Source: Lactovum sp047974165 (GTDB lineage: Bacteria > Bacillota > Bacilli > Lactobacillales > Streptococcaceae). Taken from it: a stretch of DNA of 11,598 bases. Positions 6,800 through 11,598 of this stretch are shown here, piece by piece (within the stretch, counting starts at the first letter, position 1; the number at the start of each line of letters is the position of its first letter). The stretch spans positions 1 to 11,598 of the forward strand of contig JBKECB010000006.1 in NCBI GenBank assembly GCA_047974165.1. Reading direction: 5' to 3'. A program made the position numbers and the translations under genes. The notes beneath the pieces are model-generated. The model searched no databases. It was not told the origin of the DNA and saw only the letters and a program-made list of their open reading frames with translations.

Positions 6800-6828
6800 A
6801 TCCTATCAAAAACAAAGACTACTGTCAA
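6800..6828 (-). promoter_or_regulatory. promoter of the S10-spc operon
   Basis: A perfect -35 box TTGACA (6823-6828) and a -10 box TAGGAT (6800-6805) are separated by exactly 17 bases on the minus strand. AT-rich sequence lies upstream of the -35 and could act as an UP element. The predicted transcript starts near 6793-6795. It is the only strong promoter seen upstream of rpsJ. Confidence 0.85.
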
Positions 6829-6866
6829 GAAATATACTTTTATTATTCTATCTTTATTTTATTATT

Positions 6867-6875
6867 TGATATAAT
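6867..6875 (+). promoter_or_regulatory. extended -10 promoter of mscL
   Basis: TGATATAAT gives a perfect -10 hexamer (6870-6875) with an upstream TGn extension (6867-6869). No good -35 box is visible 16-19 bases upstream, which is acceptable for an extended -10 promoter. The predicted start near 6882 gives a leader of about 27 nt carrying GAAAGGA. It is divergent from the S10 promoter, about 40 bases away. Confidence 0.6.
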
Positions 6876-6908
6876 AAAATAAGTTTATTTTGAAAGGATA
6901 CGATACTC

Positions 6909-7286
6909 TTGCTTAAAGAATTTAAAGATTTTCTCTCAGAGAGAAATATCTTGGACTTTGCCGTGGGCGTTATTATTGGTGGTTCTTTAACCACAATTAT
7001 TAAATCTTTCGTTGACAACTTTATTAATCCATTAATTGGTTGTTTTCTTAACTCCTCAGCACTTAAAAAATTACATTTTGATTTTTCAAATGCTCGCTTT
7101 AACTACGGAATTTTTCTTAACGATCTTCTTAATTTTATATTAACTGCTTTTATTGTTTTTTTAATTATTAAATTTATCCGAAAAGCCTTTTCACAAACTC
7201 AGAAAATTGAAAAAGAATTACAAAATGAAGAATTACAAATACTTACAGAAATACGTGACCTATTAAAAAATCAGAACTCATTTTAA
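6909..7286 (+). CDS. mscL: large-conductance mechanosensitive channel MscL
   Basis: MscL is a pentameric membrane channel that opens under extreme membrane tension to release solutes on osmotic downshock. The 125 residues show two membrane helices (about 14-45 and 68-95), the pore-lining FAVGVIIGG (17-25), and the C-terminal helix with ILTEIRDLLKNQN, closely matching the family. The start codon is TTG, with AAAGGA ending 10 bases upstream. Compared with E. coli MscL as I recall it, the usual RGN motif reads ERN (Gly to Glu at 11), and the region after the pore glycines reads SLTT where AFGK is common. The periplasmic loop is short. It converges on nusG, and its stop codon lies in the loop of the shared terminator. 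Confidence 0.95.
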   Translation: MLKEFKDFLSERNILDFAVGVIIGGSLTTIIKSFVDNFINPLIGCFLNSSALKKLHFDFSNARFNYGIFLNDLLNFILTAFIVFLIIKFIRKAFSQTQKIEKELQNEELQILTEIRDLLKNQNSF

Positions 7287-7305
7287 AGTTGAGTTCTGAT
7301 TTTTT
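7265..7305. terminator. bidirectional terminator shared by mscL and nusG
   Basis: A perfect 16-bp inverted repeat (arms 7265-7280 and 7290-7305, 9-base loop) has an A6 tract on one side and a T6 tract on the other, so it can end transcription from both directions. The mscL stop codon (7284-7286) is in the loop and the nusG stop codon (7304-7306) overlaps the outer stem end. Confidence 0.92.
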
Positions 7306-7924
7306 AATTTTCTATTTCCTCTATTTCTTGTGTGCTAATATTAGCAATCGTCTTACGACCAAAAGCATCAACTTCAACTTTTACAGATTTCACTGTTTTT
7401 TCTTGTCCTTCTTCACCGTAAACAATATCAACAATGCTTGTTTCAGCTCCCTTAAATGGGCCATCAATAATTCGTACTTTCTTTCCAACAAAAACATCAA
7501 AACTAATTTCACGAGTCTGACTTGAATTTCCTTGCATACTTGCTAAAATTTCTTCAATTTCTTCCTCAAAAAGTGGTGTTGGTTTAGAACGATTTCCATG
7601 AGAACCAACGAAGCCTGTAACATTTGGAGTATTACGAACAACGAACCAAGCCTCATCTGTCATATTCATCTCAACTAAAACATAACCTGGAAACATATTA
7701 GATTCTACTTGTTTTTCTTCTTTTTTACCATTTTTATCAACTTTACCATTAACTTCTTTCCAAACCATTTCAGTGGGAATTTCAATACGCAAAATCTTAT
7801 CAGCCATATTATAAGTATCGGCACGTTCTAGTAAATCTTCTTTTACTTTTTTTTCATAACCTGAATAGGTCTGAACAACAAACCATCCTTGATCAAATGC
7901 ACTTAATGCTACTTCTTCTGACAT
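7304..7924 (-). CDS. nusG: transcription termination/antitermination factor NusG
   Basis: NusG binds the RNA polymerase clamp, modulates pausing and elongation, and couples RNA polymerase to the ribosome through S10. The 206 residues contain an N-terminal NGN domain (about 12-128, with WFVVQTYSGYEKKVKEDL, MFPGYVLVEM and NTPNVTGFVG) and a C-terminal KOW domain (about 143-200, with VGKKVRIIDGPFKGAETSI). It is longer than the roughly 177-residue Bacillus protein as I recall it. The extra length is in a lysine-rich NGN loop (57-74) and a KOW insertion (168-180). GGAGGAAGT directly precedes the ATG, a strong binding site. It is the last gene before the terminator. Confidence 0.97.
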   Translation of the reverse strand: MSEEVALSAFDQGWFVVQTYSGYEKKVKEDLLERADTYNMADKILRIEIPTEMVWKEVNGKVDKNGKKEEKQVESNMFPGYVLVEMNMTDEAWFVVRNTPNVTGFVGSHGNRSKPTPLFEEEIEEILASMQGNSSQTREISFDVFVGKKVRIIDGPFKGAETSIVDIVYGEEGQEKTVKSVKVEVDAFGRKTIANISTQEIEEIEN

Positions 7925-7999
7925 ACTTCCTCCATACTAAGCTTTTATTTTTTTACCAAAAGAAAAAGCCTTCTGGCAATTTCCTATATTTTATCATAT

Positions 8000-8194
8000 T
8001 TATTGAAGAAAAGGAAGAACAATGTCTGCCACTAACTTCATAATAGCTTTAATTCCCCAATCAAAAAACATTATAAATAACATGAAAAAAATTGTATACT
8101 CAATAACCATAACAAAATCATGCCAAGACTGCTTACGGTCAGGCCAGGTTGTCATTTTCATTTCATGTCCAATGGACTTAATAAATCTAAACAT
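8000..8194 (-). CDS. secE: preprotein translocase subunit SecE
   Basis: SecE is the small essential clamp of the SecYEG channel. The 64-residue single-span form is typical of Gram-positive bacteria. The conserved cytoplasmic segment EMKMTTWPDRKQSW (11-24) is followed by one membrane helix (about 27-45). Its ATG is one base after the rpmG stop, and the upstream sequence has only a weak GAG, so translational coupling to rpmG is likely. A 75-base gap before nusG holds a weak GCC/GGC hairpin followed by T-rich sequence, too poor to call a terminator. Confidence 0.96.
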   Translation of the reverse strand: MFRFIKSIGHEMKMTTWPDRKQSWHDFVMVIEYTIFFMLFIMFFDWGIKAIMKLVADIVLPFLQ

Positions 8195-8195
8195 T

Positions 8196-8345
8196 TTATC
8201 TCGTTTCTTTATGTAAGGTATGCTCTTTACAATGCTTACAAAACTTTTTAATTTCTAATCTCTTCTCACGTCCAGCTGATGGAAGCTCTATTGAATAATT
8301 TCTTGAGCCACAAACTGAACATGCTAAACTTCCTTTTTTTAACAT
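8196..8345 (-). CDS. rpmG: 50S ribosomal protein L33, zinc-binding form
   Basis: L33 is a small 50S protein near the E site. I start it at the ATG at 8345, giving 49 residues. C9/C12 and C36/C39 form the two CxxC pairs of the zinc-ribbon type, and SLACSVCGSRNYSIE and KKFCKHCKEHTLHKETR are family sequence. A longer frame from 8447 would add a non-conserved 34-residue extension overlapping the upstream gene. No Shine-Dalgarno precedes the ATG. Instead a -10 box lies six bases upstream, suggesting leaderless translation. The stop is one base before secE. Many Firmicutes encode several L33 copies; this window shows one. Confidence 0.93.
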   Translation of the reverse strand: MLKKGSLACSVCGSRNYSIELPSAGREKRLEIKKFCKHCKEHTLHKETR

Positions 8346-8351
8346 TATATC

Positions 8352-8380
8352 ATTGTAACAATTTTTTTTATGTTTGGCAA
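8352..8380 (-). promoter_or_regulatory. promoter directly before rpmG, predicted leaderless start
   Basis: A -35 TTGCCA (8375-8380) and -10 TACAAT (8352-8357) are separated by 17 bases; each matches five of six consensus positions. Six bases then lead to the ATG at 8345, so a start seven bases past the -10 falls on the A of ATG. It would drive rpmG-secE-nusG independently of the upstream genes. Confidence 0.65.
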
Positions 8381-8409
8381 TAGTTAACGTCTTAAATAAA
8401 TATCCTCTT

Positions 8410-9156
8410 TTAATACCAATGATTAGATAACCAAAAGCTCCATGCATTTGCCCAAGAACCGTATCTTTCTATAACGTAAGCCTGTGCTGTTGCATCTTGA
8501 TTTTCTGGACTAAAATCTCCATTTAGATAACTACGATCCAATTGATACGCTCCATAATAGCGGCCATTTTCTGCCTGATAATCTCCACTAGATTCACGTG
8601 CAACAATATTAGCTCGTGCTTGTTCTTCACTTATATCTAGCCAGATTACTGAACTCTTAGGAGTAAATTCTCCATTTGGAATTCCTATAATTAAGCTTGA
8701 CTCAAGCTGTTTCTTTTTCTCTTCAAGCTTGTCTTGATTTTTATTAAGCTCATCAAGGAGTTTTTCTTTTTCTTCTTTTAATTCTCTTAAATTAATAAGT
8801 TTATCATTTGAAGACTTTGTAATAGAATTTACAGCTAAAATTTGTTGAATTACCTCTGAAAAAGAAGAGGAGGATAAAACAAGTTCAAATAACTCTCTAC
8901 TTTGACCTGAAGTCTGCACTGTCCTTGCAATACTATTTACAGATTCTTGACTTTTAGAAATCTCACCTTCTAGATTTAACAGCTCATCTTGTAAATCTTC
9001 TAGCTTTGATCTATTTTCATTAATCTCTTGTGTAATTTCTTGTTGCTGAGACAAAAGATTTGGACTTATTTCTGCTTGGACTTTTGTCATTAATCCTACT
9101 AGTGATAATAATGAGAGAAACACAAGAACTATCTTCACTATATTTTTAATACTCAT
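8410..9156 (-). CDS. secreted coiled-coil protein with lysozyme-like C-terminal domain
   Basis: A probable cell-wall remodelling protein. Residues 1-28 form a signal peptide (lysine-bearing start, hydrophobic 6-23, likely cleavage after VQA28). Residues 32-82 and 115-155 are glutamate/lysine-rich coiled coil. The segment between them (FELVLSSSSFSEVIQQILAV) resembles the PcsB/CwlO-type N-terminal domain that works with FtsEX. The C-terminal 75 residues match the small lysozyme/transglycosylase-like domain of streptococcal and lactococcal surface proteins: VARESSGDY with candidate catalytic Glu188, RYYGAYQLDRSYLNGD (199-214), and a Trp-rich end YGSWANAWSFW…NHWY. It lies between pbp2A and rpmG, with 15 bases to the pbp2A stop. 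AGG five bases before the ATG is only a weak binding site. Enzymatic activity is inferred, not proven. Confidence 0.85.
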   Translation of the reverse strand: MSIKNIVKIVLVFLSLLSLVGLMTKVQAEISPNLLSQQQEITQEINENRSKLEDLQDELLNLEGEISKSQESVNSIARTVQTSGQSRELFELVLSSSSFSEVIQQILAVNSITKSSNDKLINLRELKEEKEKLLDELNKNQDKLEEKKKQLESSLIIGIPNGEFTPKSSVIWLDISEEQARANIVARESSGDYQAENGRYYGAYQLDRSYLNGDFSPENQDATAQAYVIERYGSWANAWSFWLSNHWY

Positions 9157-9162
9157 TTACCT

Positions 9163-9192
9163 ATTATAACACTATTTAAATAAACCTGTAAA
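9163..9192 (-). promoter_or_regulatory. promoter directly before the lysozyme-like gene, predicted leaderless start
   Basis: The -35 TTTACA (9187-9192, five of six) lies inside the 3' end of pbp2A. After 18 bases comes a perfect TATAAT (9163-9168) with an extended TGn (9169-9171). Only six bases separate it from the ATG at 9156, so the predicted +1 is the A of the start codon. Confidence 0.7.
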
Positions 9193-11295
9193 CTCATTCC
9201 ATTTTTCTTCAATAAATTGAAAGACTGAATTATTATCCTTTACCTCTTCTGAGTCAATATTTCCAGTACTTCCAGCTATTTGTTGCTGGTATGTTAGGAT
9301 ATCATCTTGAGCTTGTCTTTGATAAGTCCAGGCAGCTTCAACTGCTGCTATGTTATTGCTCTCATAAATATTTTCTTCTTCAAAGGAACTTCCATCCGTA
9401 TAAGGAAGGATATAACTTGCCTCTTGACGAAAGATAGCAGAAGCCAAGCCTGCTGAAGTTCCATCTAAACGATGACTCTCAATCGTTGCATCTTCAAAGC
9501 CTAACCACTCTGCAATCACAATATCCGGTGTATAAGCAACAACCCACTGATCGATATCTTCATTTGTCCCCGTTTTTCCAGCCATTTCATAACCTTTAGG
9601 AGCTGCCCAGATACCTGTACCATTACTAAAAGTCCCTAACATCATTTGAGTCATCGTCGAGGCTGTCTCTTTTGAAATGACTCGCGTTTTATCAACCTTC
9701 GCCTTCTCAATCCTCTTTCCTGAAGCATCACGTATTTCAGTAATAAAGTGAGCTTCATACATAATACCTTCATTTGCAAATACTGAATATGCTTGTGCTA
9801 TTTCTAAAGGATTAGTTTCAACACCTGCTCCTAATGCAGTTGGAAGTACATTATTTTCTGAATCTAAAGTTAAAGAAAATTTCTCTCCTAACTTATTCGC
9901 CGTACTAGGACCAATTTTCTTATAGATATTAATTGCAGGAATATTATAAGAATTTGCTAAAGCATCATATAAAGGAATCTCACCATGAAAAATTTGATCC
10001 GCATTTTGTGGTTTCCAACCATCATAATCTGTTTCCTCATCTTTAAGTATTTGGTCTATTGCCCAACCCTCTTCTATTGCAGGAGCGTAAACAATTAATG
10101 GCTTAATAACAGAACCAGGACTACGCTGTGATTGGAGAGCATAGTTAAAATCAGTATAAGCTGAATAATCTATAATTGGAGAATTTCCCACTATCGCAAG
10201 TACTTCTCCTGTCTGTGGGTCTAAAGCAACAGAGCCGGATTGGGCCATCACTCCATCTTCAGCGATAGGAAATAGACTTGTCTCTGAATAGGCTTCTTGC
10301 ATTCCCTCTTGCATCGAACTATTTAAGCCCGTATAAATTCTATATCCATTATTTTGTACCTCTTCAATCGTCAAACCATATTCATTTTGTGCTTCAGACA
10401 ATACCGCATTATAATAACTTGGATACTTATAACTTAACGATGAGGAGACATAGCTATCTTTCAAACGTGAAGACATATCAACTTGCATTGCATTATCTGC
10501 TTCATTCTGACTAATAAAATCAGCAGCTACCATATTTTGTAAGACAGTATCTCTTCTAGCAGTTGCATTTTCTAGACTATAAAGTGGATTATAAATTGAA
10601 GGTCCTTTCAACATTCCAACTAGGGTTGCTGCTTCATCTAATGACAAATCTTTAACATCAACGCCAAAATATTTTAAACTTGCATCTTGAAGACCAATCA
10701 CACCATTTCCATATTCATTAGAATTTAAATACATTGTCAAAATATCATTCTTCTCATATTTTTTAGTAATTTGTAAAGCTAAGAATATCTCACGAGCTTT
10801 ACGGTCAATTGTCTGCTCTTGTGTTAGGTATGAATTTTTAGCTAACTGTTGCGTAATCGTCGAACCACCACCAAATTTCCCTGCTGTCAACAAGGCAAAT
10901 ATTGTTCGCTTATAATTTACTCCACCATTCGTATAAAATGTTCTATCCTCTGTTGCAATGACAGCATCCTTTACATTTTGAGGAATCTCTTCATATGTTA
11001 AGGTTGTCCCTTTTCGACCTGCTAAAGAATCTACCAGTTGATTTTCATTATCATAAATCTGAGTTTGTTGATAAAGAGATTGTTCTAACACCTCTACATT
11101 CGCAACTTTAGATAGAAAATATAAATAGCCAGTTACAGAAATTAAAAAAACTGTAATCACAAGCAAAAGAATACTTGTTAAATTATAACGACGCCAGACT
11201 CTCTTTACAGGTTTTGGAATAAAACTCGTCAAGCTTCTTCTCTTTTTTTTCTCATTTGAACTTGTCTGACTACGCTTAAAATTACCATTATTCAT
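9172..11295 (-). CDS. pbp2A: class A penicillin-binding protein 2A (bifunctional transglycosylase/transpeptidase)
   Basis: This membrane-anchored enzyme polymerises lipid II into glycan strands and cross-links the peptides. The 707 residues show a basic cytoplasmic tail, one membrane anchor (about 40-62), a GT51 transglycosylase domain (about 90-260: ATEDRTFY with catalytic Glu116, GGSTITQQLAKN, KAREIFLALQITKKY, NEYGNGVIG) and a penicillin-binding transpeptidase domain with SVIK (Ser395, Lys398), SYN (449-451) and KTGT (574-577). All catalytic motifs are intact. The C-terminal tail after about 640 is Gln/Asp-rich. Sequence resembles streptococcal PBP2a as I recall it. The ATG at 11295 has no clear Shine-Dalgarno. 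It is first in the run leading to nusG. Confidence 0.96.
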   Translation of the reverse strand: MNNGNFKRSQTSSNEKKKRRSLTSFIPKPVKRVWRRYNLTSILLLVITVFLISVTGYLYFLSKVANVEVLEQSLYQQTQIYDNENQLVDSLAGRKGTTLTYEEIPQNVKDAVIATEDRTFYTNGGVNYKRTIFALLTAGKFGGGSTITQQLAKNSYLTQEQTIDRKAREIFLALQITKKYEKNDILTMYLNSNEYGNGVIGLQDASLKYFGVDVKDLSLDEAATLVGMLKGPSIYNPLYSLENATARRDTVLQNMVAADFISQNEADNAMQVDMSSRLKDSYVSSSLSYKYPSYYNAVLSEAQNEYGLTIEEVQNNGYRIYTGLNSSMQEGMQEAYSETSLFPIAEDGVMAQSGSVALDPQTGEVLAIVGNSPIIDYSAYTDFNYALQSQRSPGSVIKPLIVYAPAIEEGWAIDQILKDEETDYDGWKPQNADQIFHGEIPLYDALANSYNIPAINIYKKIGPSTANKLGEKFSLTLDSENNVLPTALGAGVETNPLEIAQAYSVFANEGIMYEAHFITEIRDASGKRIEKAKVDKTRVISKETASTMTQMMLGTFSNGTGIWAAPKGYEMAGKTGTNEDIDQWVVAYTPDIVIAEWLGFEDATIESHRLDGTSAGLASAIFRQEASYILPYTDGSSFEEENIYESNNIAAVEAAWTYQRQAQDDILTYQQQIAGSTGNIDSEEVKDNNSVFQFIEEKWNEFTGLFK

Positions 11296-11330
11296 TCTTT
11301 ATATTTTACTAAAAAAAACTTCCGTATACA

Positions 11331-11359
11331 ATTATATTAACAAACTAATTAAATTTAAA
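11331..11359 (-). promoter_or_regulatory. putative promoter of pbp2A
   Basis: TTTAAA (11354-11359, four of six) and a perfect TATAAT (11331-11336) are 17 bases apart, giving a leader of about 29 nt. A second, weaker option is TTGTAT (11326-11331) with TAAAAT (11303-11308), which would start transcription at or one base before the ATG. The region is AT-rich, so chance matches are easy. Confidence 0.5.
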
Positions 11360-11362
11360 GTA

Positions 11363-11390
11363 ACAATAAAAAGACCCATTCAGGTCTTTA
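11363..11390 (-). terminator. Rho-independent terminator after tRNA-Glu
   Basis: The arms AAAGACC and GGTCTTT (11383-11389 and 11370-11376) form a 7-bp stem with a 6-base loop, followed on the minus strand by a T-rich run. It lies 13 bases past the tRNA 3' end and ends the rRNA-tRNA transcript before pbp2A. Confidence 0.85.
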
Positions 11391-11402
11391 TGTGTAATTT
11401 TC

Positions 11403-11474
11403 TAGCCCGTATGGGAGTCGAACCCATGATGCCGGTCTGAGAAACCGGAGTCTTAACCGCTTGACCAACGGGCC
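11403..11474 (-). tRNA. tRNA-Glu (anticodon CUC)
   Basis: The 72-nt gene folds into a complete cloverleaf: 7-bp acceptor stem (with a G-U first pair), D-stem GTC/GAC, anticodon stem CCGGT/ACCGG with loop TTCTCAG, a 4-base variable region, and T-arm ATGGG/CCCAT with loop TTCGACT. The loop reads anticodon CTC, decoding GAG. The acceptor, D-arm and A73 discriminator match Firmicutes tRNA-Glu. The 3' CCA is not encoded. It follows the 5S rRNA by 16 bases, as in other low-GC Gram-positive rRNA operons. Confidence 0.93.
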
Positions 11475-11490
11475 GATATAAACAAAAAAA

Positions 11491-11598
11491 GCTTGGGAAC
11501 GTCCTTATCTCACAGGGGGCAACCCCCAACTACTTCCGGCGCGGTGAGGCTTAACTTCTGTGTTCGACATGGATACAGGTGTATCCCTCACGCCATCA
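11491..11598 (-). rRNA. rrf: 5S ribosomal RNA, 5' end cut by the window
   Basis: The minus strand carries the conserved 5S segments ATACACCTGTATCCATG, TCGAACACAGAAGTTAAGC and AGTAGTTGGGGGTTGCCCCC, followed by the terminal CCCAAGC. About 108 of roughly 116 nt are present; the first eight or so bases fall outside. The 3' end is placed by comparison with remembered streptococcal 5S. Seven T follow the 3' end directly. Confidence 0.94.

Noticed and set aside
7289..7525. plus-strand frame of 78 residues opposite nusG
   Set aside because: Begins in the shared terminator and is rich in Phe/Asn/Ser, as expected from reading nusG in reverse.
7950..7985. terminator between secE and nusG
   Set aside because: Only a 3-bp GCC/GGC core with an interrupted outer stem; too weak despite the following T-rich run.
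8346..8447. N-terminal extension of L33 to 83 residues
   Set aside because: The extra 34 residues are not family sequence, overlap the end of the upstream gene, and span the rpmG promoter; the conserved protein starts at 8345.
10278..10514. plus-strand frame of 78 residues inside pbp2A
   Set aside because: Antisense shadow of the transpeptidase-domain coding sequence, with no family features.

Overview
This is a core chromosomal window from a low-GC Gram-positive coccus of the Streptococcaceae. Lactococcus or a close relative fits best. The evidence is the AT-rich sequence, the short 61-residue zinc-ribbon S14, the Firmicutes-type 5S rRNA and tRNA-Glu, and the order pbp2A–rpmG–secE–nusG, known to me from streptococci. 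The genus is inferred from remembered protein resemblance, not from a search. I see no mobile element, CRISPR array or prophage, and no gene-free stretch over 300 bases. The longest gap, 6669-6908 (240 bases), holds two divergent promoters and the S10 leader.

Right edge, minus strand (11598→11363): the 3' part of a 5S rRNA gene, cut by the window, then a 72-nt tRNA-Glu with anticodon CUC and a Rho-independent terminator. This is the tail of an rRNA operon.

Middle, minus strand (11295→7304): a bifunctional class A penicillin-binding protein (pbp2A), a secreted protein with a PcsB-like coiled coil and a short lysozyme-like C-terminal domain, then rpmG (L33), secE and nusG. The secreted-protein gene and rpmG each have a good sigma-A promoter whose predicted +1 falls on the A of the start codon, so both may be expressed as leaderless mRNAs. 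mscL runs toward nusG on the plus strand (6909→7286), and the two share one compact bidirectional terminator.

Left, minus strand (6823→1): the S10-spc ribosomal protein operon from its own promoter (TTGACA-17-TAGGAT) and a roughly 125-nt structured leader. The order is rpsJ, rplC, rplD, rplW, rplB, rpsS, rplV, rpsC, rplP, rpmC, rpsQ, rplN, rplX, rplE, rpsN. It continues past the left edge, where rpsH would be expected. Most genes are 1-20 bases apart with clear Shine-Dalgarno sequences. The wider gaps (rpsJ–rplC, rplB–rpsS, rplN–rplX) carry small inverted repeats.

Together the window supplies translation (15 ribosomal proteins of the S10-spc cluster plus L33, 5S rRNA and a tRNA), transcription elongation (NusG), secretion (SecE), cell-wall building and probably remodelling (PBP2A and the lysozyme-like protein), and an osmotic safety valve (MscL). 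The gene set is conventional. The points worth a second look are regulatory: the candidate leaderless genes, the S10 leader, the intergenic hairpins and the CUC tRNA.
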